A stretch of DNA of 64,000 nt from an uncultured Alistipes sp. (GCA_900770635.1 CAAGLB010000163.1:1-64000), one strand, 5' to 3'; shown: positions 1 to 9,010, counted from the first letter of the stretch. Translations and numbers: made by a program. Notes: a model not told the origin generated them from the letters alone.

Positions 1-1024
1 GACCGACTTCATCATTATGCGTCGTGAGACTTCTAACATGTTCTTGACAGGTCCTAAGGTTGTTAAGACCGTTACTGGTGAGGACGTAACTCAGGAGCAG
101 CTTGGTGGTGCTAACATGCACACAACAAAGTCTGGTGTTGCTCAGTTCGCAGTTGACTCTGAGGAGGAGGGCTTGAAGCTTATCCGCGACCTTCTCTCTT
201 ACATGCCACAGAACTACACAGCATTGGTTCCAGATCAGCCATGCACCGACGATATCGCACGTAAGGAGGATATCCTCAACGAGATTATCCCTGACAACCC
301 AAATAAGCCATACGACATGATGGAGGTTATCAAGGCTATCGTTGATAACGGCGAGTTCTTGGAGTCTGCAGCAGCTTATGCTAAGAACATCATCACAGGT
401 TTTGCACGCTTCAACGGTCAGTCTGTAGGTATCATCGCTAACCAGCCTAAGTTCATGGCAGGTGTTCTCGATATCAATGCTTCACGTAAGGCTGCACGTT
501 TCGTACGTTTCTGCGATGCGTTCAACATTCCATTGGTAACATTGGTTGACGTTCCTGGCTTCTTGCCTGGTACTGCTCAGGAGTATGGTGGCGTTATCAC
601 TCACGGTGCTAAGCTCTTGTTTGCTTACTGCGAGGCTACAGTGCCTAAGGTTACTGTTACATTGCGTAAGGCTTACGGTGGTGCTTACATCGTTATGTCG
701 TCTAAGCACATCCGTGGCGATGTTAACTATGCATGGCCTACTGCTGAGATCGCAGTTATGGGTGCGAGCGGTGCTGTTGAGGTATTGCACGCTAAGGCGT
801 TGGCATCATTCGAGAACAAGGAGGATAAGGCTAAGTTCGTTGCAGAGAAGGAGCAGGAGTACCGTGACAAGTTCTCTAACCCTTACAACGCAGCACGCTA
901 CGGCTATATTGACGACGTTATCGAGCCACGCAACACTCGTTTCCGCGTAATTCGCGCTTTGGAGTCTTTGCGCAACAAGCGTTTGGAGAATCCTGCAAAG
1001 CGTCATAACAACATTCCATTGTAA
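1..1024 (+). CDS. mmdA: Methylmalonyl-CoA decarboxylase / propionyl-CoA carboxylase carboxyltransferase subunit (5' truncated)
   Basis: The reading frame is open from base 2, so the gene begins before the window; about 340 C-terminal residues are visible. They match the carboxyltransferase family, including the opening TDFIIM and TGPKVVKTVTGEDVT segments, the NQPKFMAGVLDI stretch, LVDVPGFLPGTAQEYGG (acyl-CoA binding region) and a C-terminal ESLRNKR. In the family this subunit moves carboxyl from a (methyl)malonyl-CoA substrate to the biotin carrier. The three following genes encode gamma, biotin-carrier and beta subunits, which points to the Na+-pumping decarboxylase of propionate metabolism rather than a soluble carboxylase. 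Codon use is strongly biased (CCA, ACA, TCA, CGT), suggesting high expression. Confidence 0.93.
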   Translation, partial: TDFIIMRRETSNMFLTGPKVVKTVTGEDVTQEQLGGANMHTTKSGVAQFAVDSEEEGLKLIRDLLSYMPQNYTALVPDQPCTDDIARKEDILNEIIPDNPNKPYDMMEVIKAIVDNGEFLESAAAYAKNIITGFARFNGQSVGIIANQPKFMAGVLDINASRKAARFVRFCDAFNIPLVTLVDVPGFLPGTAQEYGGVITHGAKLLFAYCEATVPKVTVTLRKAYGGAYIVMSSKHIRGDVNYAWPTAEIAVMGASGAVEVLHAKALASFENKEDKAKFVAEKEQEYRDKFSNPYNAARYGYIDDVIEPRNTRFRVIRALESLRNKRLENPAKRHNNIPL

Positions 1025-1044
1025 TCTTAATTTAGTAGATAGTT

Positions 1045-1362
1045 ATGATGATTCTTGCAACTAATTGGGGTAACGCAGGCCTTATGGCATTGGTGAGCAT
1101 CTGCTTGGTGTTCGTCGTGCTAGTTCTTCTTATCTTCATCTTGAAGCTCTTCGGAGTTATCTTTGCTGAGAGGAAGAAGGCAGTGGTTGCAGCCCCTGCA
1201 GTCGCATCATCTGACGAGATTTCTGACGAGGAGGTGGCAGCCATCGCTATGGCTGTCAACCTCTTCTTCAACCGTCACGATGAGGAGAGCGACGTATTGA
1301 CCTTCCGCCAGAACCACGATGTTTCGGCATGGCAGGTACGTAATATTCACAAACAATTGTAG
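1045..1362 (+). CDS. Decarboxylase sodium pump gamma subunit (OadG family)
   Basis: A 105-residue protein starting MMILATNWGN with one N-terminal transmembrane helix (about residues 12-38) followed by a charged, alanine-rich linker and a short soluble tail. This is the usual plan of OadG/MmdD-type small subunits, which anchor the carboxyltransferase to the membrane beta subunit. It lies 20 bp after mmdA and 27 bp before the biotin carrier in the same orientation, so it is part of the operon. Sequence similarity between gamma subunits is low in general, so the call rests on topology and position. Confidence 0.82.
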   Translation: MMILATNWGNAGLMALVSICLVFVVLVLLIFILKLFGVIFAERKKAVVAAPAVASSDEISDEEVAAIAMAVNLFFNRHDEESDVLTFRQNHDVSAWQVRNIHKQL

Positions 1363-1389
1363 TACAACACAGAACAACTTTTACGAATT

Positions 1390-1815
1390 ATGCAGAAATT
1401 CAAATTCAATATTAACGGTAAGAGCTATGAGGCTATCGTAGAGGAGACCGAGCGTAACACTGCTCGTGTTGAGCTTAACGGCAAGAGCTACACCGTTCAG
1501 GTGGAGAAGGAGGAGGCTATCGTATCTCCTAAGATTGCCGCTGTTAAGCCATCATCTGCTGGCGCTGACTTCGTTGAGCCAGAGCAGAAGGTTACTGGCA
1601 ACGCTGGCTCTATTAAGTCACCACTTCCTGGTAACGTATCTAAGATTAAGGTTAAGGAGGGTCAGGCAGTTAAGGCTGGCGAGGTTCTCATGACTTTGGA
1701 GGCTATGAAGATGGAGAACGAGATTATGGCTCCTGGCGCAGGTACCGTTAAGAAGATCTACGTTGCAGAGGGTGCTGCTGTTCAGCAGGGTGAGGCTCTC
1801 ATCGACATCGAGTAA
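1390..1815 (+). CDS. mmdC: Biotin carboxyl carrier subunit of the decarboxylase
   Basis: A 141-residue biotin/lipoyl attachment protein. The C-terminal domain (about residues 72-141) contains the biotinylation motif EAMKMEN with the target lysine at residue 107, preceded by the usual SPLPGNV turn. The N-terminal half is a short beta-rich segment and a proline/alanine linker. The carrier shuttles the carboxyl group from the carboxyltransferase (mmdA) to the membrane beta subunit, where decarboxylation drives Na+ export. It sits between the gamma and beta genes. Confidence 0.93.
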   Translation: MQKFKFNINGKSYEAIVEETERNTARVELNGKSYTVQVEKEEAIVSPKIAAVKPSSAGADFVEPEQKVTGNAGSIKSPLPGNVSKIKVKEGQAVKAGEVLMTLEAMKMENEIMAPGAGTVKKIYVAEGAAVQQGEALIDIE

Positions 1816-1839
1816 TTGCTAACTCTTAATATAAATAAT

Positions 1840-3267
1840 ATGAAGAGTGTAAAACTTTATTTCTCAATGCTCCTCTCGGCTGTTATGCTCGTGGTGGCTG
1901 CTCCGGTAATGGCGCAGGACGAGACCGCAGTTGTTGACGAGCAGAATATCGAGCAGACGGCAGAGGTTGCTCAGCCTGAGGCTGAGGCAGTGATGCTTAT
2001 CGCTGAGGATGCTGAGGTTGAGGCTGCACATGCTCCTATTAGCTCTGAGGGTCGTCCTAACGAGGATATTGACAAGGAGTTCAGCGTGGGTAAGGCTATT
2101 GGCGACTTCGCTGGTCAGTCTGCTCTTGCTGCCTTCTTCAAGGAGGGTGGCTGGAAGTACGCTTTGATGCTTATCATCTCGTTCGTACTCTTGTACCTCG
2201 CTATCGTTAAGAAGTTCGAGCCATTGTTGCTTATGCCTATTGCCTTCGGTATGTTGCTCACTAACCTCCCTGGCGCTGGCTTGTTCCACTCAGAGTTGTT
2301 TGCTGGTGGTCACGTACACTGGGAGGACTTTGCTCTTGGCTCAGGCGTAGGTCTTTTGGACTACTTGTACCTCGGCGTTAAGCTCGGTATCTATCCTTGC
2401 TTGATCTTCGTGGGTGTAGGTGCCATGACTGACTTCGGTCCACTTATCGCTAACCCTAAGAGCTTGTTGTTGGGTGCTGCGGCTCAGATTGGTATCTTTG
2501 CAACATTTATCGGTGCTTTGGCTCTTGGCTTCAACTACTGGGAGGCAGGCTCTATCGGTATCATCGGTGGTGCTGATGGCCCTACCGCTATCTACCTAAC
2601 ATCTAAGCTTGCTCCACACCTCCTCGGCCCTATCGCCGTTGCAGCTTACTCTTACATGGCTCTTGTGCCTGTTATCCAGCCTCCTATCATGAAGGCCCTT
2701 ACAACAGATGCAGAGCGTAAGATCGAGATGAAGCAGCTTCGCACAGTGTCACAGCGTGAGAAGATTATCTTCCCTATCGTTATCACTGTTGTTATCGCCA
2801 TCTTGTTGCCATCAGCAGCTCCACTTATTGGTTGCTTGATGCTTGGTAACTTGATGAAGGAGTGCGGTGTTACTGAGCGTTTGTCTAAGACTGTTCAGAA
2901 TGAGTTGATGAACATCGTTACCATCTTCCTTGGTATCTCAGTAGGTGCTACTGCCACTGCTGCGTCGTTCCTCAATGCACAGACTCTCTTCATCTTGTGC
3001 TTGGGTATTATCGCCTTCTCATTCGGCTCAGCGAGCGGTGTGCTTCTTGCTAAGCTTATGAACCTATTCTCAAAGGAGAAGATCAACCCACTTATCGGCT
3101 CTGCTGGTGTCTCTGCTGTGCCTATGGCAGCACGTGTATCACAGACCGTAGGTCAGAAGTATAACCCTGGTAACTTCCTCCTAATGCACGCTATGGGTCC
3201 TAACGTAGCGGGTGTTATCGGCTCGGCAGTTGCGGCGGGTATTCTTCTTGCGTTCCTCCCAATGTAA
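1840..3267 (+). CDS. mmdB: Sodium-translocating decarboxylase beta subunit (OadB family) with signal-like N-terminal extension
   Basis: I place the start at ATG 1840 (MKSVKLYF); the TTG at 1816 directly after the mmdC stop would also be open. The 475-residue product begins with a hydrophobic signal-like segment ending VMAQ (about residue 27), then an acidic, Ala/Glu-rich stretch to about residue 80. The multi-spanning OadB core follows, with [31 protein letters not shown] (the conserved Na+/carboxybiotin region) and a C-terminal [16 protein letters not shown]. The subunit decarboxylates carboxybiotin and pumps Na+. The signal-like extension makes it longer than the roughly 375-430 residues I expect for the family. 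Last gene of the operon. Confidence 0.92.
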   Translation: MKSVKLYFSMLLSAVMLVVAAPVMAQDETAVVDEQNIEQTAEVAQPEAEAVMLIAEDAEVEAAHAPISSEGRPNEDIDKEFSVGKAIGDFAGQSALAAFFKEGGWKYALMLIISFVLLYLAIVKKFEPLLLMPIAFGMLLTNLPGAGLFHSELFAGGHVHWEDFALGSGVGLLDYLYLGVKLGIYPCLIFVGVGAMTDFGPLIANPKSLLLGAAAQIGIFATFIGALALGFNYWEAGSIGIIGGADGPTAIYLTSKLAPHLLGPIAVAAYSYMALVPVIQPPIMKALTTDAERKIEMKQLRTVSQREKIIFPIVITVVIAILLPSAAPLIGCLMLGNLMKECGVTERLSKTVQNELMNIVTIFLGISVGATATAASFLNAQTLFILCLGIIAFSFGSASGVLLAKLMNLFSKEKINPLIGSAGVSAVPMAARVSQTVGQKYNPGNFLLMHAMGPNVAGVIGSAVAAGILLAFLPM

Positions 3268-3307
3268 ATTTAGCGAGATAAGGGCGCATCTGCGGCCTTT
3301 CAATCAA

Positions 3308-3355
3308 AGCCTCGAATGAGCAGTACAATTAGTACAGCCCATCCGAGGCTTTTTC
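3308..3355 (+). terminator. Rho-independent terminator of the decarboxylase operon
   Basis: A long hairpin with outer arms AGCCTCG and CGAGGCT, inner ATG/CAT and AGTAC/GTAC pairing, and the loop AATTA, followed by a short T run. It lies 40 bp after the mmdB stop. Confidence 0.8.
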
Positions 3356-3412
3356 ATGTCAAGACCACATCTACACCATTCTATCGCTAAATTTGTGTGT
3401 GGCGTGGTGGCG

Positions 3413-3454
3413 TGGGTAAAGTGGGTATTTTGGGTATAATGGGTACTATGGGTA
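3413..3454. repeat. TGGGTA array, 5 units of exactly 9 nt
   Basis: TGGGTA occurs at 3413, 3422, 3431, 3440 and 3449, with variable trinucleotides between. Right after it (about 3455-3505) is a TTTAGGGA / CCTTAAATTCC inverted segment of the second repeat family. Apart from the terminator, nothing else is visible in the 364-bp spacer 3268-3631; a weak promoter-like TACTTTG occurs near 3592, upstream of the next gene. Confidence 0.85.
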
Positions 3455-3631
3455 GAGAGTTTAGGGATTGTTCTCCTTAATTTCCTTAAATTCCATAATT
3501 TCCCCCGCTGCTATAAGCCTTACTTATACTGCTATCAAAAATAAGAATCGAAAATAGTTGTATTTCAGCGAAATAGGTGTTTACTTTGCGGTACAGAATT
3601 TGATACTAACTTAATAAAAGCTAAATATACT

Positions 3632-4402
3632 ATGAACAAATATTTCGATTTATCAGGACAGGTAGCAGTAGTAACGGGAGCTTCGGCAGGACTCGGCCTT
3701 CAGATGGCTAAGGCATTTGCAAGTCAGGGTGCAAACCTCGTGTTGTTGGCACGCCGAGAGCAGCGCCTCGTGGAGAATGCACGAGCCATAGCCGAGGAGT
3801 ATGGTGTAGAGGTGTTGCCCATAAAGTGTGATATAACCATCACCGACGAGGTGAAGCGTGCGGTGCAGGCTACGCTTGATAGGTTTGGCAGGGTAGACAT
3901 CCTCGTGAACAATGCTGGTACGGGTGCGATAGCCAATGCCGAGGATACTACCGACGAGCAGTTTATCCACGAGATGAATGTCGACCTCTTTGGCACGTTC
4001 GCCTGCGCACGTGAGTTTGGCCGTGAGATGATTAAGGCGGGCTATGGCCGCATCATAAACATCGCCTCGATGTATGGCTTGGTGGGCAACATGATTGCTG
4101 GTAGTGCTCCGTATCATGCTGCTAAGGGTGGTGTCGTTAACCTCACCCGTGCCTTGGCTGCCGAGTGGGGCAAGCATGGTATCACCGTAAATAGCATCTG
4201 CCCAGGATACTTCTACACCGAGCTAACGACAGCAACTCTCGACAGCGACTACTTCCAGGATATGGCCAAGCGCAGCATACCTCTCGGCCGCTATGGTCGT
4301 GAGGGCGAGTTGGACACATGTGCGTTGTTCTTGGCGTCGCCTATGAGTAGCTACGTAAATGGCCAGAACATCGCCGTAGATGGCGGATTTACAGCTGTTT
4401 AG
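3632..4402 (+). CDS. SDR family NAD(P)-dependent oxidoreductase (gluconate 5-dehydrogenase / 3-oxoacyl-ACP reductase-like)
   Basis: A classical short-chain dehydrogenase of 256 residues. The cofactor motif TGASAGLG is at residues 15-22, NNAG at 93-96, the catalytic Ser at 146 (IINIAS), and YHAAK with Tyr161 and Lys165. The C-terminal VNGQNIAVDGG is also standard. The N-terminus (FDLSGQVAVVTGAS) resembles gluconate 5-dehydrogenase-like members, but the substrate cannot be read from sequence. It is monocistronic, with its own hairpin terminator shared with the convergent pncB gene. Confidence 0.85.
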   Translation: MNKYFDLSGQVAVVTGASAGLGLQMAKAFASQGANLVLLARREQRLVENARAIAEEYGVEVLPIKCDITITDEVKRAVQATLDRFGRVDILVNNAGTGAIANAEDTTDEQFIHEMNVDLFGTFACAREFGREMIKAGYGRIINIASMYGLVGNMIAGSAPYHAAKGGVVNLTRALAAEWGKHGITVNSICPGYFYTELTTATLDSDYFQDMAKRSIPLGRYGREGELDTCALFLASPMSSYVNGQNIAVDGGFTAV

Positions 4403-4417
4403 TCAGTTTTAAAAGAT

Positions 4418-4452
4418 GATACGCCACCCGCAAATGCTGTGGGTGGCGTATC
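4418..4452. terminator. Bidirectional hairpin between SDR gene and pncB
   Basis: A perfect 12-bp stem, GATACGCCACCC with GGGTGGCGTATC, around an 11-nt loop, lies between two converging genes. On the minus strand it is followed by ATCTTTTAAAA; on the plus strand the T tract is poor. It probably stops transcription from both sides. Confidence 0.7.
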
Positions 4453-4473
4453 GTTGTTATGTGCTGCTGCGAG

Positions 4474-5640
4474 TTAATTGCCCTGGTTGCGCAACAAGTA
4501 GCGATATACTCTTACCTCATCTGGATCGCCCATCTCCTTGCCCTCGACATCCGAGAGCTTCACGCATAGCTCCTTAGGCTGGCGTGAGTTGATCTGGCAT
4601 GATGATAGCTTCATCACGATGTTGCACGAGGCGTGGCCTGTGTCACATGTTAGGTTTGTGCCGATGCCGAACATGCACTTGATGCGTCCGTCGCAAGCCT
4701 CCTTAATCTTTACGGCCTTCTCAAAGTTGAGCGAGTCGCTAAACACGATGCTCTTGGTCATAGGATCGATGCCCAGCTCCTTATATCTGTTGATAGCCAT
4801 GTCGATGAAGGCGATAGGATCGCCCGAGTCCTGACGCACGCCATCGAACAAGCAGGCATGCTTCTTCGAGAAGTTCTTGAAGAATACCTCCGAGCCGAAG
4901 CTGTCGGTGAGTGCTGTGCCGAGATAGCCGTCGTAGACCTTAACCCAGTCCTCCATCGTCAGGTAGTTGGCCATACGTGGGCCACCCTTAACTGCTGCGA
5001 TGAACATCGGCAACTCGTGAGGGTAGGTGCCAATCATCTTCATGTCGAGCTCCATAGCCAGGTGGCAGTTCGATGTTCCCGAGCAGCCACAAGGGTTGTT
5101 TTTGAGGTGCTTGACGACCATGCGCTGCACGTCGTATGAGAAGCGGCGACGTGTGCCGAAGTCCGAGAATATGATGTTGTTGTCACGAGCAATCTGCTCC
5201 TTTTGTTCGAGGCGCTTGATCATAGCCTCGGCATCGTAGCTGTTGCGTAGGTGGAAGAGCTCCGATACGGTGGCAAGGATAGGAATCTCGTACAACGTAA
5301 CCTTATACATGTAGTCTGTCACGTTGATTTGCAGGTGCTTCTCCTCGTCGAGCCATACGTTGATCTTTGATGCGTCGAAGCGGAAGCCACGAAGCCACTC
5401 GAAGTAGTTTTGAGGGATATACTTGCAGTGGGTGTTCATGTAGTTGAACTCGTCGTCGCTGAGTGCCAGGCGCTCCAATGCCTTGAACTCAGCTTTGAGA
5501 TCCTCTAAAAAGTCCTCGTCAAACTCGGTCTTAGCACGGTCGTTGAATGTGAACGTGCCGAGGGCCTGTGGGTAGAGTTTGAAGTAGGCGTACGAAGTTG
5601 TAAACTTGTACAGGTCGGTGTCTAAGATTGAACGAATCAT
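4474..5640 (-). CDS. pncB: Nicotinate phosphoribosyltransferase
   Basis: A 388-residue protein beginning MIRSILDTDLYKFTTSYAY, the characteristic N-terminus of NAPRTase. It forms nicotinate mononucleotide from nicotinate and PRPP in NAD salvage. Family segments visible include FSDFGTRRRFS, the TYPHELPMF region carrying the phosphorylated His, FDGVRQDSGDP and the PRPP-contacting FGIGTNLTCD. It lies 30 bp after cinA in the same direction. CinA proteins often carry nicotinamide-nucleotide amidase activity, so the two genes are a sensible NAD-salvage pair. Confidence 0.94.
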   Translation of the reverse strand: MIRSILDTDLYKFTTSYAYFKLYPQALGTFTFNDRAKTEFDEDFLEDLKAEFKALERLALSDDEFNYMNTHCKYIPQNYFEWLRGFRFDASKINVWLDEEKHLQINVTDYMYKVTLYEIPILATVSELFHLRNSYDAEAMIKRLEQKEQIARDNNIIFSDFGTRRRFSYDVQRMVVKHLKNNPCGCSGTSNCHLAMELDMKMIGTYPHELPMFIAAVKGGPRMANYLTMEDWVKVYDGYLGTALTDSFGSEVFFKNFSKKHACLFDGVRQDSGDPIAFIDMAINRYKELGIDPMTKSIVFSDSLNFEKAVKIKEACDGRIKCMFGIGTNLTCDTGHASCNIVMKLSSCQINSRQPKELCVKLSDVEGKEMGDPDEVRVYRYLLRNQGN

Positions 5641-5670
5641 ATCTCTATGTTGTTTGTGTTTATAGTTTCG

Positions 5671-6915
5671 TTAGCTGAGCTTCCTGAGCTCCTCGTATAG
5701 CATCTCTATGGCGTAGGCCGATGCTCGGCTTATTATCTGCGAGCGGTCGGTGCCCGATTGTCGCATCACGGCATACGAGCCATGAGGTGTTGCTATAGCC
5801 ATCCACACTGTGCCCACAGGCTTTTGCTTCGAGCCGCCACCAGGACCAGCTATGCCCGTTGTTGCTATTGCGTAGTCGGCACCCGCTATGCGGCGTGCTC
5901 CCTCAGCCATCTCCAATGCTACAACCTCGCTCACTGCGCCAAAGCACTCTATGTCGTCCATGCGCACGCCGAGGATGTCACGCTTAGCCTCGTTGGAGTA
6001 CGACACCACGCCTGCCATGAAGTATTGCGAAGCACCAGCTATTGCTGTGAACTTCGAGGCTATGGTGCCTCCTGTGCAGCTCTCGGCAACGGCCAACTTA
6101 AGGCCACGCTCAATGAGTATGTCATGCACAAGCCTCTCGGTGGTGGCATCCTCAAAGCCTACGATGTTGTTGCCGATGAGTGCGTTAAGCTTCGCAAACT
6201 CCTCCTCAATACGTTGTGTTGCTTGCTGCTTGTCGACATCGTATGCCGATAGGCGAAGGCGTACTACGTTGGGTGCTGGCAGGTAGGCTAAGTGTAGGTG
6301 GCTGGGCAGAGCATCCTCCCATGCCGCTATGCGCTCGGCGAGTATCGACTCGGGGATGCCTCGTGTGATCATCGTGCGGTGCACAATGTCGCTAAGTGTA
6401 TATCGAGCTTTGAGGCGTGGGACAACCTCGTCCTCCATGAGATGCTCCATCTCGAAAGGTACGCCAGGCAGAGATACGATGACCTTGTCATCATGCTCAA
6501 ACCACATGCCTGGGGCTGTGCCATGAGCGTTGTGGAGCACTGTGCAGCACTCGGGCAACATCGCTTGTTGGCGGTTTAGCTCGGTGAAGGCTATGCCTCG
6601 GCGCTCGAGAAGCTGGCGTACATGCTCGCCCTCGGTTGCGTCGTATCTTAGTTCTGAGCCGAAATACGAGGCCAACGTGTGCTTCGTGATGTCATCTTTC
6701 GTTGGGCCAAGGCCACCTGTGATGATGAGCACGTCGGAAGTTTGAAGTGTGCGGTCGAGGGTAGATACGATAGCCTCACGACTATCACCAATCGAGAGTT
6801 TCTCGTATATGCTTATGCCTATGTCGTTGAGCTTCTTGGCTATCGACACGCTGTTTGTGTCGACAATTTGGCCGATGAGTATCTCGTCGCCAATGGTTAT
6901 TATCGTTGCTTTCAT
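5671..6915 (-). CDS. cinA: CinA family protein (NMN amidohydrolase / ADP-ribose pyrophosphatase type)
   Basis: A full-length 414-residue CinA. The N-terminal MoaB/MogA-like domain (about 1-170) has ITIGDEILIGQIVDTNS and TGGLGPTKDD. The C-terminal amidase domain (about 250-414) has VAESCTGGTIASKFT and TTGIAGPGGGSKQKPVGTVW. In characterised members the C-terminal domain deamidates nicotinamide mononucleotide to nicotinate mononucleotide and the N-terminal domain hydrolyses ADP-ribose. Its ATG overlaps the stop of the upstream pyrD-like gene (ATGA), so the two are translationally coupled; pncB follows. Confidence 0.93.
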   Translation of the reverse strand: MKATIITIGDEILIGQIVDTNSVSIAKKLNDIGISIYEKLSIGDSREAIVSTLDRTLQTSDVLIITGGLGPTKDDITKHTLASYFGSELRYDATEGEHVRQLLERRGIAFTELNRQQAMLPECCTVLHNAHGTAPGMWFEHDDKVIVSLPGVPFEMEHLMEDEVVPRLKARYTLSDIVHRTMITRGIPESILAERIAAWEDALPSHLHLAYLPAPNVVRLRLSAYDVDKQQATQRIEEEFAKLNALIGNNIVGFEDATTERLVHDILIERGLKLAVAESCTGGTIASKFTAIAGASQYFMAGVVSYSNEAKRDILGVRMDDIECFGAVSEVVALEMAEGARRIAGADYAIATTGIAGPGGGSKQKPVGTVWMAIATPHGSYAVMRQSGTDRSQIISRASAYAIEMLYEELRKLS

Positions 6916-7922
6916 ATCTTAGCTATCTCTTTAGCTGCATGTTTTAGTAGTTTGAGGCCGTTTTCACGCAGGCCGCTGCTTAGTGCCACGAGCGATGCTC
7001 CTGCCTCCATCATGCGCCTAATGTCGTTAGGTGTCATCATGCCTCCTGTGCCTATGATAGGATAGTTGTGCTCGCTGCGCTGGGCTATGTATCGCACCAT
7101 CTCGATAGCCTTCTCGGTGAGCGCAGCACCACATATAGCACCCTTGTGCTTGTCGCACATGAGTGTCGAGCCCGCAACAGCCTCGATGCCGTCGAGGGGT
7201 GTTTCGATGAGTATGTCGATGATGGTGTCGAGCTGCTCACGACTTATATCGGGCGATATTTTTAGAAGTATAGGGCGGTAGTCGAGCTGTCCACGTCGAA
7301 ACTCGAACATGGGCTCTATGAGCTCCAATATCTCCTCACGTGAGCGTGGCTCATAGCGCTTGGCTGCGGTGTTGCAGGCGATGTTTATGACGAAGAAATC
7401 GACATACTGATATGTATTGCGGAACACACGCAGATACTCCTTGACGATGTTTTTGTGGGGTGTTGTTGTCAGCTTGCCGATGTTGCATCCCACCACAAGG
7501 TTGTTGTTGTGTTTTGTGCGTCGACGAATGTTGTCCATCACATATTCCAATCCTCGGCTGGGTGCTCCTGTGTTGTTTACCAGCGACTCACTTTTGCGTA
7601 GACGCCTGAGGCGTGGACGTGGTGTGCCGGGCTGTGGGCGTGGTGTTACGGAGCCAATCTCGACAAAGCCAAATCCGCATGCTGCCAATTCGTCGAGGTG
7701 GTCGCCATCGGGATCGAAGCCTGCGGAGATGCCTATGGGGTTGTTGAAGTGTATGCCCATGACCTCACGCTCGAGGCCAATGGCCCGAGGCGAAAGTGTG
7801 CGTCGAAGGATCATCTTTCCGAACGGCATCTTGTCCATGAAGCCAAGCATCGTAAGGCGTATACGATGTGATGTCTCGGCAGGAAATAGACGTAGAATAT
7901 GTTGTAGCAGCGAGCGTCTCAT
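6912..7922 (-). CDS. Dihydroorotate dehydrogenase (quinone)-like protein, divergent active site
   Basis: I choose ATG 7922 (MRRSLLQHIL, 336 aa) over an upstream frame to 7976, because a TATATTTG -7 box lies at 7948-7955. The fold and length match class 2 PyrD: FVEIGSVTPRPQPG, KISPDISREQL and the FMN phosphate-binding GTGGMMTPNDIRRMMEAGASLV. Canonical substrate residues are changed. The usual LDKDG is FDPDG (Lys to Pro at 71), NRMGFNN is NNTGAPS (116-122), NISSPNT is NIACNT (180-185), and ATNTT is VAGST. It may bind FMN but not orotate, or act on another substrate. The stop overlaps cinA. Confidence 0.75.
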   Translation of the reverse strand: MRRSLLQHILRLFPAETSHRIRLTMLGFMDKMPFGKMILRRTLSPRAIGLEREVMGIHFNNPIGISAGFDPDGDHLDELAACGFGFVEIGSVTPRPQPGTPRPRLRRLRKSESLVNNTGAPSRGLEYVMDNIRRRTKHNNNLVVGCNIGKLTTTPHKNIVKEYLRVFRNTYQYVDFFVINIACNTAAKRYEPRSREEILELIEPMFEFRRGQLDYRPILLKISPDISREQLDTIIDILIETPLDGIEAVAGSTLMCDKHKGAICGAALTEKAIEMVRYIAQRSEHNYPIIGTGGMMTPNDIRRMMEAGASLVALSSGLRENGLKLLKHAAKEIAKI

Positions 7923-7947
7923 TACGCTTAATCTTCGATTAATGATA

Positions 7948-7976
7948 CAAATATACGAATAATATCGATATTGCAA
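7948..7976 (-). promoter_or_regulatory. Promoter of the pyrD-like/cinA/pncB operon
   Basis: On the minus strand, a TTG -33 box (7974-7976) and a TATATTTG -7 box (7948-7955) are 18 bp apart. This is the Bacteroidota consensus and places the transcript start near 7941. Confidence 0.65.
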
Positions 7977-8014
7977 CCTTGTAAATCGATTATTTTAATG
8001 ATGAATGCTTGACG

Positions 8015-9010
8015 CTAAAAAAACTCTTGGCGATAGAGATAGCTGTTGCGCATCGCTTCGAACTTATCGGGGTTGTTTTTTAGCTGTTGCGACTCTTCTG
8101 AAATAGGATAATATTTATCTATCTCGTTGCACATCTCCTCCCAGCCGATAAGTCGTGGTTGCGATGGCTCGATGGTAGAGGGATACCAACCCTCTAATGG
8201 CAATCCAAAATATTGGGCTATCTCGTTGACAACCATTGCTGTGGCATTTGCCTTGCCCTGCGCCGAGTAGCCTGCTATATGGGGTGTGGCTAGCGTGGAG
8301 CGTAGTAGTGTATGAGTATCTATGATCGGCTCGTTCTCCCAAACATCGAAGTAGTATCGATGCGAAGAATTGGCCACTGCCGAGTTGTCGACCACAGCGC
8401 CACGTGACGCATTTATGATGGTGGCATCGGGGCGCATAATGCTTAGTAGGCGGCTGTCGAGAAGATGGTGCGTTGTCTGGTCGAGTGGGGTGTGAAACGT
8501 GAGTATGTCGCACTTCGTAGCGAGCTCCTCTATCGAGCGAAAGTCACCGCCCTCCTGAGCCTTGCGTGGTGGATCGCACTCTAAGATGTTGAAGCCCCAA
8601 TGGCGGGCATAGTGCGCAACGAGCGAGCCTACACATCCCACGCCAACAACGCCGAGGGTATATTCGTCGGGGCGCTTCGAGTCTTGCTGTGTTAGGTGGT
8701 GCAACACGGCAGCCACCCACTGCAACACGCCACGTGCGTTGCAGCCCTTGGCATTGCGCACCTCGATGCCTGCACTGTGGCAGTAGTCGAGGTCTATGTG
8801 GTCGGTGCCGATAGTTGCTGTGGCGATAATCTTTATCTTCGAGCCTTTGAGCAATCGTTCGTCACACCTGGTGCGTGTGCGCACAATTAGTGCGTCGCAG
8901 TTGGCCACGCTCTCTGGGTTGATGTCGCCACCTTTGCGGTATTCGACATCGAAGTATGGCTCTAAGACACCTCCGATGTATGGGATGTCGCTATCGATGA
9001 TTATGCGCAT
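8015..9010 (-). CDS. pdxB: 4-phosphoerythronate dehydrogenase
   Basis: I set the start at ATG 9010 (MRIIIDSDIPYIGG, 331 aa); a longer frame to 9103 would run through its promoter. This is a D-2-hydroxyacid dehydrogenase: substrate domain IVRTRTRCDERLL and ATIGTDHIDLDYC, NAD-binding GVVGVGCVGSLVA, the arginine segment INASRGAVVDNSA, and the catalytic His in ATPHIAGYSAQGK. PdxB oxidises 4-phospho-D-erythronate in the DXP-independent pyridoxal-phosphate pathway. The N-terminus is typical of PdxB; the C-terminal domain is shorter than in E. coli (378 aa). No other pdx gene is adjacent. Confidence 0.88.
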   Translation of the reverse strand: MRIIIDSDIPYIGGVLEPYFDVEYRKGGDINPESVANCDALIVRTRTRCDERLLKGSKIKIIATATIGTDHIDLDYCHSAGIEVRNAKGCNARGVLQWVAAVLHHLTQQDSKRPDEYTLGVVGVGCVGSLVAHYARHWGFNILECDPPRKAQEGGDFRSIEELATKCDILTFHTPLDQTTHHLLDSRLLSIMRPDATIINASRGAVVDNSAVANSSHRYYFDVWENEPIIDTHTLLRSTLATPHIAGYSAQGKANATAMVVNEIAQYFGLPLEGWYPSTIEPSQPRLIGWEEMCNEIDKYYPISEESQQLKNNPDKFEAMRNSYLYRQEFF

